From: Sipunculus nudus
Lineage: Eukaryota; Annelida; Sipuncula; Golfingiida; Sipunculidae
Direction: 5' to 3'
DNA: 64,000 nucleotides
NCBI GenBank assembly: GCA_026874595.1
Contig: CM049308.1
Location: forward strand, 53,955,624-54,019,623
Below, one piece after another: positions 52,901-59,530 of this stretch (within the stretch, counting starts at the first letter, position 1; each line of letters opens with the position of its first letter). The notes below the pieces were generated by a model that saw only the letters and a list, made by a program, of their open reading frames with translations, was not told where the DNA came from and did not search any database. A program made the translations under genes and the position numbers.

Positions 52901-55066
52901 CATACCAAGTTCTAAAACAGTGTCTGAAACCTACCAGATTCTCAAAGATATTCTATATAGGCCAATATTTATATCTCATTAACAAACAATAGAGGAATTA
53001 TTCTGATACCAATCGGACAGTGTTATATCCCGCTTATATATTTCCATACATATGCGTGTTAATAGGAAATGAATCTTATCATTTTGTATGGTTCTGATTT
53101 AAATCGGGTTTTGAAAAATGTATTCCCTACGAATTTTGGAGGCCGTATACAAGCCAAGGTGGCCTTCATTCGTAACCCTTGACAACACAGCCTCAGAGTA
53201 CAATGGTGGCTTAACAGATGTGATTTTTTACAGAAAGAACATTCCATTGGCAGGCCCAGGTTGGAACACCGGTGCCTGGACAGTTTTGGCAGGCTTAAGT
53301 CTGGGCCAGTGGTTTTTCTTGAAGCAATAAATACAGACGCTAGACAAGCACAAGACAGCAATGATCTTTGCTTCATTTATCAATGACGCAATGCGGCAGA
53401 CCAGCTTTTAAAGGAAAGGTGGCTTTACACGTGTTTCACTGGATATCCGCCAAGATCCCTGCAAGTGATCGAAGCCAATGATGTGTGCAGTTTCAACAGA
53501 CAAATAACGGCGGCAACTGTGGGATACCCGCGGATTACTTGTCACATTAAGGGGGATCAATTAATAATCAAGACAAACTACGCAAGAAAACAAAACAATT
53601 TGTTAAAGGAAGAGTTGACAAACGCATGCCCGACCGCTTAGTAATTTTTCTTCTGGAGTTATCAAAATTGCTACATTACGTATCATCTATTATGCATACC
53701 TTTGCCAAATGATCTAATTTCGCCCGAATAACGTACGTAGTAATGTATCTGTTCCGCGTTTAGGCGTGTCGTATTAACAATTATCTTTTACAATTAATTA
53801 AGTTTAAACACAGAAATTACAATACTTATGGGCAGATGACACCTGAACATCTTTAAAGGTTAATAAAATACTTTTATAACAGGACATGATTTTGTGTATG
53901 CATAATATTTATTGTCAGCGTTTGTTGCCATGCCGACTCCCGCTTTCACGGACTGAAGCCCGCGTATGTCCGCAGGTGCTCTTGGTTCAGCTGTCTCTCC
54001 GGCAAAACACATGAACATATAACTTAAATATGGGCCAGTAATTCATTCACGTAGGTCCTCTGGCGCTGTGTACGGCGCCAGAGAGATTTACAGTTAGGCC
54101 CATGCAATAAATGGATTACAAATAGCCAAAGATACCCTAAGAACAGCCCCTCGTCTCCGGAATATGTGGGTTTATATTTCTGGGATTTACAACACTCAAA
54201 TTGGGAACGGTCTACTGTCTTTCTGGGTAACCAAGTCACGTGCCCAGACAGTCTAAAAAGATCTTTTTTTCTCCAACAGATGGACCGGTAAGAGTAGGAC
54301 ATGGTAAAAGTGACACAAGGTTTGCATGCTTATTAGCGTAAAGATTCTGGTTACATGGAGGACTATGTACTGAATGAAGTGATGTTAAATGCACCCCTTC
54401 TTCCGATCTCGTACCGGCTACCCATACAGCCGTTAGCATTTACCAAATGAACTAGAAGCTCTGAAATCTCAATCCACCTTTAGGGGGTTACCATACTGCC
54501 TACGTTTCTTATTATGTTAAGAGTTACTTCAACTCTCTACCGGGTTTTTCATGTAACATCAGGGATGAAAATAGTTGAATGTGGGGAGAACACGGACTGT
54601 GTGTTCTGTTCTGAATACGAATGTCAAATCAATCAATGTCATGCTGGGTATACAATATATTGCTTGTCGTTGTGGACGTGTTCAATATTACAATACCTGC
54701 CTCATGTGCCATGATCGAGAATGTATTGATCGAATTTTAATAAAAAAAATCAGGGGAAATTTTTTTGGTATTTTGAACATAACGTAAATAAAGGCCAAAA
54801 TTGGAATGGTAAATCGGTGGCCTTTAACCCAGTCGGACTTGCTCATAACACCTATACGTAAGGTTGCAGTGGAATTCAATGCTTTTCCAACTAGGCAGCG
54901 AATGACTGGTATTAACAGTTGTGGGTGTGAGACATGGAGGTCAAGAAGCAAATCCATCAACAAACACATATGTATCAACCAAGATTAACACCTGACAGAA
55001 AGGTTAACATCTAGATTGACATATAACTCTGGCCTGATATCATTCTTACATCTGAATGGCCATGTG

Positions 55067-55123
<57 letters not shown>

Positions 55124-58100
55124 TGTGTGTGTGTCGCAGATTCCAAGGTGACGACAGTAAATGGGACATGATGAAAGCTGTGACTCAAAGCGAGAATTCT
55201 TGTTTAGATTTTAAGCATATTTTGCCTTTAGCTTGATTTTAGAGAGAGAGAGAGAGAGCCTATAATTTGTACTCACCCTAAATATATTACAAGCTAGGTC
55301 GACGTTCTCCGGATGGTTAAGGTGCACGTGGGATGTCGGGATACATGTACTCTTTGTGTACTTGACGAGGTCCTGTACCGGAACGATCTCCTGTCAACAT
55401 AACAACATCATGAACTAGCAGGTGTGCTGGTACGACTTAACCATGCCACCGTTAAAATTTTCTACGGGGCAAATACGATACAACTGATGTAGCAGTGGTA
55501 ACAATAAGCTGATATGTATCAAGTAGAGGTATAATATGTTGTGGTAACAGATGAATCTCCGACTCTTCTGAATACAATTCAATTATGCATATTGAATATC
55601 CCTGATTTTCTTTAAAAAATGATAATAAATAAAACATATCAAACCATGGAGTTAAAATGTATTTTCTATTTTGGGAAGCATATCCAGTGAATGATACTCA
55701 AACATTTGTTGTAATATTTATGAATGAATTTATTTTTATCTATCCCTCTTTCTTCCTCTGTTTCCGATGTGGTGGTGCTTTTATGAAGTTCCTCCGGGCT
55801 TATTTTAACATGTTTAAATATTATAAATTTCAGATGACACTTCATTCTAAAATGCTGTCACTAGACATTAATCGTTACCATATAAACTATTTAAGGTGTC
55901 TACTTCAGCGAAATGAGATCATAGACTAATACAGAAATGCCATTCTTGGTTTTTAAGTCCATCAAGCTAAAACTCGCGTGAAAATGCCTTTGCATTTACT
56001 AATGGAAATTTTATCTTCACTTTGGCATCCAACTTTTTTTATTTAGTTTAAGTGACCATAGGGGTGAGATTTGGGTGTTACCTCTTTCCAGATTATGTAA
56101 GGAGAATCAAAAGCTTTAAACACAAGACACAAGTCAATTAAAAATATATTTTCAAATATTAAAATGTTTATTCTGTTTAAAAAAAACCCACTCCTTTGAT
56201 CACTCATTTTAGCAGTCTCTATGAAAAGAGACAGGTAGTTTAGGAAATGCTTATTTCTACATAATCTTTCCATTCCAGTCCACATTTTTAAAATGAAGTT
56301 AAAGACATTCCTTTTTAAAAAAACCTATATTTAGTCATTCATTTCACCAAATGAACCGCATTTAAATATTAATTTAGTCAGCTGATATTCTCTCATTATT
56401 TTTTTTTTCGTTTTTATCATAAACTATTTGATCTTTTAGTGCTGTAATGAATAAACTGTCGTTATTATTATTATTATTATTATTATTATAATTATCCCCA
56501 CTACCTTACATTTATGTAGGATATGTACTAGATTTGAACAGTTAACGTCATCCGGCGTATTTTTGTACAGACCCATACTTTCCAACCATTATCTGCATTT
56601 GCAAGCCAAGCTTTACTTGGAAGAATCTGAGTGCAATTAAGCCGATAACTGCTATTTCAGTAAAGAGGAAGTTTGAATTTAAAAGACACCATTTACAGGG
56701 ATTTTATAGAATAACGGGTAGGTAAACCGATCATGTAATCGTTAATCTGATTCAAGCCTTTTGAAGGGACGTGTCACAGATGTAATTATAACAGTTCTTC
56801 CCGTGTTGAAGTCAATTAAATAAGATAATGGACATTACGATAATTATTTGGTCTTCTTTTTTTCTTGAAACCAGCGCCGTGAGCCCTGTCTCTTCTCCAC
56901 ACTCAATCAAATGTAAATTATGTAAGGAAATTATTACTTGTTTTGAAGTTCTCTAGCGGTTGTTCAGTGAGATCAACGATTACTCTAAGAAAAAACTGAC
57001 CATGAACGCTGATAAACTGGTTAATAATTAATGTCCGTGCGGGAACACTTGGTCCATTTGTATGGAGAGACTGTTTCCAGTTCTTTCACGTCCTGTGTGC
57101 TTCTCGCAAGACTTAGCATTACATGTGTAAAACTGAGTGTCTATTAGTTATAACAATTGGGCAGCGCACCTGCCCTCGGGTCGCCAGGGAAATCGCTTTG
57201 TGGCATCTCCTTCTATGCACACTGGACTGGTCTCAAACTAAAGTAAACACATTTTGTGCCTCGTGTTCCTGGTGAATCTGAATGGAAAATAGGAATATTT
57301 GACGGTAAATATTTTTACCTTTACGGCCGCTATTCAGGAATGACTGACGAGTGCTGAGGCGATGTATGCCCACCAAGGTAAACTTCACTGCGCGATTGAT
57401 TGTGTATCTTTTTTTTGGCGAATTAAGCAAAGCAGAAAGATGAAATCTAATTGCATGCACTCACCTTTACTTATGATGGTTTGCAAACATTCACTTAAAA
57501 AACCAAAAATAGTACACAGCAAATCACTTTAGCTCATACAGTTATTGCAATGGAGTATGAAACGGGTCCTCAATTAAACCGAGTAAACTGCTGTAAGGCC
57601 GAAGGATATGAGAGCAAATGATGAACCTGTTAATGTTTTTTATTCCAATCTGCACAGATCCTTCCAAGAAGGTTACATTGTTATATTCGATGTTATCCAT
57701 GCAAAGAAAGCATGTTTCATTTAACATACTGATCTATACTCTAATCTCGCCATTATAATACCATTAACATGGTAAAAATGTTTACATAAAATGTTACCAC
57801 AGTTGATCTTTATTTCTTATGTTTGAATTTTTGCTTGTTCAGAAAGCATTTATTTCTAGCATTAACGAGAAAATTAAACGAGAGTGCACTTTTTTAATAG
57901 TAAATGTAAAAGTGCTTTAGTTCTTCGTCATGGAAATTGCAACCGAAATTAATAACAAGCTGTGAATTTAGCCAAGTAAATTTGTTATTGTGGACATATA
58001 GCTTTAATTAAACCTGACGAAGAAGAAGAAGTCCTGTCTAACAGGAGAAAAATAAGGAACCTAACTTTATTCAAAATGAATCCTTGAAAAAATAATCATT

Positions 58101-59530
58101 AGTTGACGCTTGTGCGATTCAACATACACTTCACACTTATAAACATATCACCGCGTTGGTTAATTGATTCATATATTTGTTTTGGTAAAATACAACCACT
58201 ATTATGTAAATAACAATACATGGCAATATTTAGAAGAGGATTCTAGATTACCCGAGTATGTCCCAAACCACTCTTGTCACTGCCTAAGTTAAGTTATTGC
58301 TCAAGCTGGGCCACGACTCACTGCGGGGGACGGGCCAGCCAACCCGGAATTTCAATTAAATTAAAGGTCGATTTTGCTCACACGAGGCACTCACTGTTCT
58401 GAAAGAGACTCCACATTAACGGTTGCTTAGGATCACCTTAGGTAAGCGTAATTTTCTTGTCATGTGGTTTTATATAATTTCATCGACGTCGCAAAATGCT
58501 CGGATAGGTTCTCTTTTAAATACAAGATAAGGTCAACGGCTTGCAGATGGGAATCATGGATTTAACTCCAATCGAATATTCTGTTTTAAACTTATTAACT
58601 AAAAAGTTTATAAGTTTAAAGTTAGCAAAAGCCCAAGATGTAGATACGACATATAAAGCAATAATTTAAGATCTGTGATATACCATAAGGTCTTTTGTGC
58701 TCATGTTTCTTGATGAATTTCCATGCAAACCAAAACCTATCACAGGTATGCCATTTCCATTCTTTTATAGTTGTTCTTGTATAGTCTTGTATGGTGGGTA
58801 CCGTCTCACGGTTTACTTCATAAGCACTGACTACACTTCCAAACCATTAGATATACTCCTCAAAGAAAGTGAATCATGATAAAACCGATACTATAATAAT
58901 ACTTACCGACGTTGATCGCCGTCTGACCATTCCCAGTGTTTTTAACATGGCCGCACCATAGCCCGAGCTAACCACATGTACGTTATAATGATTTTCAGCG
59001 AACTCTAGCATGTCGTAATCCGTAAAGTCCTCCTCTTCCTCAAAGTAACTAGCGCTAGGGGATCCGGGTGAGGAAGGGGTGGACCCGTAAGTGCCGTCAC
59101 AACCGGAAGTGTGATGAAACGGTACGACGACCTTGGGTCCGACGCGACTGCCGGGTCGTGAGATATATGGATGCTCGTTCTCACTTGGTATTTCCATCGT
59201 TTTGCACAATAACGGTTTAGGGTTGACCTGGTCGCGTTCGTCGTCGGAGAACGTATCTGGCCTCGCCAGTGGGGCGCTCTCGCCGTCGCTACAAACGATG
59301 AGGATTCCTTCATCTTCAGATTTGATGCTCTCATCCTTTGTGCAGGCCACGGCGCCGTTGGGTAAGTTTGGAACATCTGCAGTGAGACCAGTCTCGTCCT
59401 CGCAATCAAAGGCGATCGTGCAGGATTCTTCCGCCGGGCTGACCGGACTCGCGGAGGTGGGGGTCACAAAGTCTTCACCCAGAGATAAGTTATCAGCCAT
59501 AGCTAGCGTTCCACTCCATGTCATCCAGTC
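14076..59530 (-). CDS. Tandem MyTH4-FERM (unconventional myosin tail-type) gene, 24 visible exons, 5' incomplete
   Basis: Twenty-four exons on the minus strand join in frame into 1,269 residues plus a TGA stop. Every junction has GT-AG ends and matching phase. Domain order by residue: acidic low-complexity segment 1-208, MyTH4 about 209-368, FERM about 369-703, linker 704-748, MyTH4 about 748-932, FERM about 932-1225, acidic tail to 1269. In this family MyTH4 binds microtubules or cargo, and FERM binds adhesion-receptor or polarity-protein tails, typically at tips of actin-filled protrusions. No SH3 is visible between the tandems, unlike typical myosin VII or XV; a class XXII-like or divergent class XV-like myosin is my best guess. 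Exon 1 shown here begins at a good splice acceptor, so more 5' sequence exists. The motor domain is not in the window. Introns run from 256 bases to over 5.6 kb. Domain family is near certain; myosin class is not. Confidence 0.9.
14259..14816. other. Intron W-X
   Basis: Non-coding intron of the MyTH4-FERM gene; nothing notable seen. Confidence 0.8.
14817..14936 (-). CDS. Exon W: FERM-2 lobe F3 core (residues 1170-1209)
   Basis: Acceptor GTACTGTTTTGCAG, donor GTAGGT, 40 codons, phase 0. It reads TVYYTLTYDSIMQVTPCQRR then a strand with LTIDTKTPEVNASIEVETTE, consistent with the beta strands of the PH-like F3 lobe (y-x-y-x-x-i-x-s-x-x-x...l-x-i...). Confidence 0.87.
15273..15599. mobile_element. 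327-bp MITE-like element with perfect 17-bp terminal inverted repeats
   Basis: Left aggctgcctttccatga (15273-15289) is the exact reverse complement of tcatggaaaggcagcct (15583-15599). The interior is strikingly GC- and CpG-rich (gcgcgattttcgccgcgcc and similar) inside an AT-rich intron. It has subterminal copies of the end motif (gttgaaaggcttcatga, gcgttcatggaaaggttctg). The 126-codon minus-strand frame over it is an artefact of its composition. It sits in the intron between exons V and W. Confidence 0.85.
15801..15884 (-). CDS. Exon V: FERM-2 lobe F3 start (residues 1142-1169)
   Basis: Acceptor GTTAGATTATTTGTAG, donor GTATGC, 28 codons, phase 0. It reads ALPDQLWLAVSQLGVHLMEV, matching the myosin-tail F3 strand pair l-P-d-x-l-w-l-A-v-n-x-x-G-v-x-l-l. 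Confidence 0.92.
15885..16455. other. Intron U-V
   Basis: AT-rich intron, nothing notable. Confidence 0.8.
16456..16624 (-). CDS. Exon U: FERM-2 lobe F2 end and F3 start (residues 1085-1141)
   Basis: Acceptor CTTATTATGTTTGCAG, donor GTAAGT, 169 bases, phase 2 in, phase 0 out. It reads VLPRTLRDYI, a helix, then DVAFLDVLKNWPLYGATFFS. The last part matches the myosin FERM consensus a-x-x-x-f-L-x-i-x-x-x-w-P-l-f-G-a-t-f-F at the F2-F3 border. Confidence 0.93.
16625..17513. other. Intron T-U
   Basis: Intron sequence. A 114-codon plus-strand frame (16826-17170) has no recognisable domain and I treat it as chance. Confidence 0.7.
17514..17584 (-). CDS. Exon T: FERM-2 lobe F2 middle (residues 1062-1085)
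   Basis: Acceptor TCTATATTTTGTAG, donor GTAAGT, 71 bases, phase 0 in and phase 2 out. It reads VRLCALTAQADFGDFND, the FERM motif x-x-L-a-A-l-x-x-Q-a-x-x-G-D, a conserved part of lobe F2. Confidence 0.9.
17841..17960 (-). CDS. Exon S: FERM-2 lobe F2 start (residues 1022-1061)
   Basis: Acceptor TTGCGTGTTACAG, donor GTGAGT, 40 codons, phase 0. It reads KRLFVEPFFNPLDPLEVEVL then YHQSVTDVFEGKVPLTKEDA. This is a very clear FERM F2 signature: K-R-l-F-x-x-P, D-P-v-E-x-x-L-L-Y-x-Q-s-V-x-D-V, then the acidic a-helix start. Confidence 0.92.
18461..18564 (-). CDS. Exon R: FERM-2 F1-F2 junction (residues 987-1021)
   Basis: This exon was required by phase: exon Q leaves one base and the exon at 17841-17960 starts in phase 0. 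Acceptor TTATTATTCCCAG, donor GTACGT, 104 bases, phase 1 in and phase 0 out. It reads EKLADCLFDWERF, then KDCKFLFK, the FERM junction pattern l-x-D-v-l-x-x-W-E then k-F-l-F-k, continuing into KRLFVEPF of the next exon. A longer plus-strand open frame over the same bases is its antisense shadow. Confidence 0.9.
18934..19015 (-). CDS. Exon Q: FERM-2 lobe F1, second part (residues 960-987)
   Basis: Acceptor CATGTTTTACCAG, donor GTAAGT, 82 bases, phase 0 in and phase 1 out. It reads VELMKCNIGIKPEARGFALF, matching the F1 stretch v-x-x-l-c-x-k-i-g-i-x-x-x-x-G-F-a-L-F. It occupies the place that part of exon E has in the first tandem. Confidence 0.85.
19016..20468. other. Intron P-Q
   Basis: AT-rich intron. 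A palindrome actttttaaaaagt lies at about 19504-19517, and a near copy of its right half follows about 50 bases later. No coding content. Confidence 0.7.
20469..20550 (-). CDS. Exon P: FERM-2 start (residues 932-959)
   Basis: Acceptor ATTTCTTCCAG, donor GTGAGT, 82 bases, phase 2 in, phase 0 out. It reads REFVNMLDGNTFPLEFDSQT then TAEE, the F1 lobe start: a strand with D-G-x-x-x-x-l-x-v-D-x-x-T-T-a-x-E. Confidence 0.87.
20995..21071 (-). CDS. Exon O: end of second MyTH4 domain (residues 907-932)
   Basis: Acceptor GCTTTGCTTTCAG, donor GTACGT, 77 bases, phase 0 in and phase 2 out. It reads NKNRRCPPSAKEIEYIMC, the MyTH4 end motif (basic, R-x-x-P-P-S-x-x-E-I-x-x). It is the counterpart of exon D in the first tandem. 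Confidence 0.88.
21167..21460. repeat. Two (CT)n tracts flanking a short unique segment, the second joined to (TA)n
   Basis: (CT)n at about 21167-21206 and about 21389-21432, the latter running into (TA)n to 21460. The 180 bp between them contain phrases of the type cctcgataac and cgaggtctgatac, as in a small transposon remnant. Confidence 0.9.
22464..22627 (-). CDS. Exon N: second MyTH4 domain, middle (residues 852-906)
   Basis: Acceptor CTGTTTTCCTCAG, donor GTCAGG, 164 bases, phase 1 in and phase 0 out. It reads KYWFLMAMSCWITKPPHQII then a helix with QNYVRHHLQVH and DEGKIARFCLQ. This fits the MyTH4 stretch W-x-L-l-x-l-c-x-x-f-x-P-s, L-x-x-y-l-x-x-h-l and a-x-x-c-x-x. Confidence 0.88.
22747..22870. 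repeat. TATCG-rich dispersed repeat fragment
   Basis: Dense in gatacgtgtatcg, atatcgtttaagtatcgtg and similar phrases. Related fragments lie at 23700-23790, 24030-24105 and 25430-25490, suggesting one decayed element broken up by later insertions. Confidence 0.5.
22960..23528. mobile_element. 569-bp MITE-like element with about 21-bp inverted ends
   Basis: Left tatagctgtgttcacattc (22960 on) and right atgaatgtgtacacag followed by ctttata (23506-23528) are inverted copies. The complementarity continues inward through ccggtaccggcgacgacaac on the left and ttgtcgttgccgg on the right. No transposase. It lies in the intron between exons M and N, between TATCG-rich fragments. Confidence 0.75.
23877..23904. 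repeat. Poly(A) run of about 26
   Basis: Uninterrupted A tract in the M-N intron, possibly the tail of a short retroposon, though no body is recognised upstream. Confidence 0.8.
24539..24664 (-). CDS. Exon M: core of second MyTH4 domain (residues 810-851)
   Basis: Acceptor CTGTCTTTCATGCAG, donor GTGAGC, 126 bases, phase 1 at both ends. It reads VVAQTLIRKCLDSPDLCNEF and then FLQLVKQTTSPPA, the second copy of the helix-turn-helix hallmark. The normally invariant R-D-E-[IL]-[YF]-C-Q is C-N-E-F-F-L-Q here, so the arginine and aspartate are replaced while the hydrophobic frame is kept. Confidence 0.88.
24665..26430. other. Intron L-M
   Basis: No coding content. Contains a TATCG-type fragment near 25430-25490 and a short ata-rich palindromic run at 25885-25915. 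Confidence 0.6.
26431..26615 (-). CDS. Exon L: start of second MyTH4 domain (residues 748-810)
   Basis: Acceptor GTTCATTTCAG-type, phase 2 in and phase 1 out. The donor TCCACGT|GTACAG is atypical but is the only nearby GT giving the correct phase. It reads HWRFTRLPFKHSLMTL, the canonical MyTH4 opening (w-x-f-[ST]-r-x-P-l-x-x-S-L-l-x-L), then EDVAMRMFNSTLIYSGLES, the v-x-l-F-x-x-I-l-x-Y-m-G helix. Confidence 0.87.
26616..28780. other. Intron K-L
   Basis: No coding content recognised; a triplicated tagaattcc/cagaattcc motif occurs near 28277-28327. Confidence 0.6.
28781..28914 (-). CDS. Exon K: linker between FERM-1 and MyTH4-2 (residues 704-748)
   Basis: Acceptor CTTTTGTTTTGCACAG, 134 bases, phase 0 in and phase 2 out. 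The donor used is AAGAG|GTACAT; the competing GG|GTAATG eight bases downstream would break the phase with exon L. The peptide is helical (LKAAEADCLQLYANIA) and then basic and polar. It sits where myosins VII and XV carry an SH3 domain but has no ALYDY, WW or PxNYV motif. Confidence 0.8.
29055..29500. repeat. 79-bp imperfect tandem repeat
   Basis: Units of about 79 bp: ctatgaaagacatgaaatat at 29301 and ctttgaaagacatgaaatat at 29380, each followed by acatgtaggaaaggagaaat and a caacaatgaactattctttt-like end. Diverged units extend left to about 29055. It lies in the intron between exons J and K. Confidence 0.85.
29501..32726. other. Rest of intron J-K (where an SH3 exon might be expected)
   Basis: Searched on the minus strand for an SH3-coding exon in phase 0-0. 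No ALYDY, paired Trp or PxNYV-type motif was seen. A 67-codon frame at 31526-31729 has a possible acceptor but the wrong phase and no domain. Confidence 0.6.
32727..33131 (-). CDS. Exon J: FERM-1 lobe F3, PH-like (residues 569-703)
   Basis: Acceptor TTTCTGTGATTTTAG, donor GTGAGA, 135 codons, phase 0 at both ends; the second-largest exon of the gene. Gly-Glu-Cys then VKYLTLASQCLLFGCSKF matches the end of F2 and the start of F3 (the y-l......p.fG..fF region). EFVIAVNYVGVKLIS and a run of beta strands up to MFGCRDCSELVSLLKQYSME complete a PH-like lobe with its closing alpha helix. The charged helix IKEKHKSELEYQ leads into the linker. Confidence 0.92.
33605..33692 (-). CDS. Exon I: FERM-1 lobe F2 end (residues 540-568)
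   Basis: Acceptor GCTTTCCTTGTAG, donor GTAAGC, 88 bases, phase 2 in, phase 0 out. It reads YESVSKYLCERVL, a short acidic turn, then DDDWPAVIAYAHK. This fits the helix that closes F2 before lobe F3, where family members carry a variable loop and a W-x-x-x-I/V helix. Confidence 0.8.
33876..34229 (-). mobile_element. 354-bp inverted-repeat element (aggccaaaaaaaa...aggcac ends)
   Basis: The ends are inverted: aggccaaaaaaaattta at the left, ttttttttggcct at the right. Subterminal blocks (cccaggcactc / ggtgcctgagaac) are also inverted. Its reverse complement matches 6315-6585. It fills most of the intron between exons H and I. Confidence 0.8.
34280..34377 (-). CDS. Exon H: FERM-1 lobe F2 middle (residues 507-539)
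   Basis: Acceptor CAATACCTTCAG, donor GTAAGT, 98 bases ending in phase 2. It reads DYAVQDSLAIHLAGLQAQVL then GDYNEGD, the FERM F2 element ...a..LAal.lQ...GdY.... The spacing to the neighbouring FERM exons is normal. Confidence 0.88.
34719..34902 (-). CDS. Exon G: FERM-1 lobe F2 start (residues 446-506)
   Basis: Acceptor TTTAATTACAG, donor GTATAC, 184 bases, phase 2 in and phase 0 out. After a basic, Pro-Ser-rich loop it reads KFVFCKRVLRPV. It then has DLAEKDQLGLHLLFAQAVHH, the F2 pattern (kf-l-F-r-K-R-l-f ... D-p-v-e-l-x-L-L-y-x-Q-A-v). Confidence 0.9.
34903..37858. other. Intron F-G
   Basis: Contains a (TA)n tract at about 35686-35744; otherwise no coding content or repeat recognised. Confidence 0.6.
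37859..37929 (-). CDS. Exon F: FERM-1 F1-F2 junction (residues 422-445)
   Basis: Acceptor TATCTTATTGCAG, donor GTAAGT, 71 bases, ending in phase 2. It reads NTEYLLDVSSEWEE, matching the FERM element EY-l-x-D-v-x-x-x-W/C-E that links lobe F1 to the F2 acyl-CoA-binding-like lobe. Short exons like this are easily missed; its two free bases complete a Glu codon with the first base of the next exon. Confidence 0.85.
38040..38070. repeat. (TA)n microsatellite
   Basis: About 15 TA units followed by a decayed tatttatatatt run to about 38100. Confidence 0.95.
40190..40560 (-). mobile_element. Dispersed repeat copy a (inside the 336-bp array)
   Basis: Its reverse complement aligns along its whole length with 45625-46015: cacgcacgtgggt, tcactgaa, agttcggctgt, aaaatcactcaaaat, gtacattaaaaattatt, gcggttttaga and gcgaacaga-gtgaaccgaatt blocks in the same order. 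Confidence 0.85.
40716..41015 (+). pseudogene. Possible captured exon fragment
   Basis: Plus strand, inside the foreign segment that splits the 336-bp array. After an acceptor-like TTTCTTTCTTCAG (ending about 40762) the frame stays open for over 80 codons to a stop near 41016. It has a protein-like composition (for example NAPRLIPVRNVNTISDQVFK), a higher GC content than its surroundings, and no family I recognise. It has no matching donor and no neighbours, so it is probably a fragment. Confidence 0.25.
43565..43723 (-). CDS. Exon E: FERM-1 lobe F1, ubiquitin-like (residues 369-421)
   Basis: Acceptor TGCTCCTGGCCAG, donor GTAAGA, 53 codons, phase 0. PFHFLDGSAQTIRVGFLDTA followed by ENVVQRISKKLGLKDCEGWA has the pattern of the FERM F1 lobe: a beta hairpin, a T-A-x-E-V-v helix, then L-G-L-x-D-x-x-G-(F/W)-x-(L/V)-(Y/F)-E. 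Confidence 0.9.
44371..44511 (-). CDS. Exon D: end of first MyTH4 domain (residues 322-368)
   Basis: Acceptor TTTTAATTCCAG, donor GTGAGT, 47 codons, phase 0. It reads YLLSYLRR, then a run with C-x-x-x-V-K-Y-L, and ends RKLPPSIAEIE. The last part is the MyTH4 closing motif, a basic residue, two prolines, Ser, then a helix of the type EI.a. Confidence 0.9.
45625..46015 (+). mobile_element. Dispersed repeat copy b
   Basis: Inverted partner of 40190-40560, about 5 kb away. Both copies encode a similar short peptide in one frame (H-L-L-N-T-H-V-G-Q-S-L type). The frames are not maintained, so I treat it as non-coding repeat. Confidence 0.85.
46449..46572. mobile_element. 124-bp gcggatcc-bounded remnant
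   Basis: Left aagcggatcgag and right cttggatccgcccctg are decayed inverted repeats, of the same type as the ends of 5534-5635. A (GA)n run has expanded just inside the left end. Confidence 0.45.
48922..49363. mobile_element. 442-bp element with ggcatagccagg / cctggcaacgcctatgc ends
   Basis: The ends are imperfect inverted repeats (ggcatagccagg against gcataggcgttgccagg). Inside are a (TA)n tract at 48978-49017 and a G run at 49305-49326 next to the right end. No transposase. It lies in the intron between exons C and D, 57 bp from exon C. Confidence 0.6.
49420..49644 (-). CDS. Exon C: core of first MyTH4 domain (residues 247-321)
   Basis: Acceptor TTTCTTTCTTAAG, donor GTAACA, 75 codons, phase 0 at both ends. 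It contains VELRDEIFCQLVRQTNCTP, the hallmark MyTH4 motif (elRDEiyCQlikQ.t.Np). This is followed by W-x-L-L-x-L-C and F-P/Q-P-S-x-x-L near the end (AFQPSRTLRK). The weak donor still gives a consistent phase with the next exon. Confidence 0.93.
49863..49908. repeat. (CA)n(TA)n compound microsatellite
   Basis: About 9 CA then about 14 TA units, the same compound order as at 7604 and 55067. Confidence 0.97.
50747..51465. mobile_element. 719-bp hAT-like non-autonomous element
   Basis: Left end cacggatttgcaaactgcgg followed by cccgcgggccgca; right end gcggcccgc (51402 on) to gtttgccaacaca (51465). The ends are inverted. A gcaaact-gcggcccgcgggccgca terminus is typical of hAT elements. Possible 8-bp flanks tgtctata/tatgtata agree at only six positions. 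The interior is AT-rich with no transposase frame. Confidence 0.7.
51466..55066. other. Right part of intron B-C
   Basis: No gene. Several 60-105 codon frames on both strands (such as 53059-53376 and 53118-53330) overlap one another and lack domains or splice logic. Confidence 0.5.
55067..55134. repeat. (CA)n(TA)n(TG)n self-complementary microsatellite
   Basis: CA 55067-55090, TA 55091-55120, then TG 55124-55134, so the outer arms can pair around the TA core. It lies 140 bp downstream of exon B, in the intron. Confidence 0.95.
55277..55390 (-). CDS. Exon B: start of first MyTH4 domain (residues 209-246)
   Basis: Acceptor GTTGACAG, donor GTGAGT, 38 codons, phase 0 at both ends. It reads EIVPVQDLVKYTKS and then IPTSHVHL, the tryptophan-less version of the MyTH4 opening motif (aromatic-[ST]-K, then a hydrophobic L-L-like element). 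It ends LACNIFR, which continues into DICRYMRG of exon C as the helix holding the domain together. Confidence 0.9.
55391..58906. other. Intron A-B
   Basis: No further exon recognised between the acidic segment and the first MyTH4 exon. Contains a (TTA)n run at about 56461-56489. Confidence 0.55.
58907..59530 (-). CDS. Exon A: N-terminal acidic segment (residues 1-208)
   Basis: The acceptor is a clean pyrimidine tract ending TTTTGACAG and the donor is GTAAGT; both ends are phase 0. The reading frame has two codons (DW) before the first in-frame Met at 59524. The segment is rich in Ser, Pro, Asp and Glu and probably disordered. Near its end is EEEEDFTDYDMLEFAENHY, the type of acidic stretch plus short helix that precedes the first MyTH4 domain in myosin tails. 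Base composition is visibly richer in GC than the surrounding introns. It could be the first coding exon (Met 59524) or an internal exon; the acceptor only shows that something is spliced onto it. Confidence 0.85.

Noticed and set aside
53059-53376. Overlapping 105- and 70-codon frames on opposite strands
   Set aside because: No domain, splice logic or link to the neighbouring exons; kept as chance frames.
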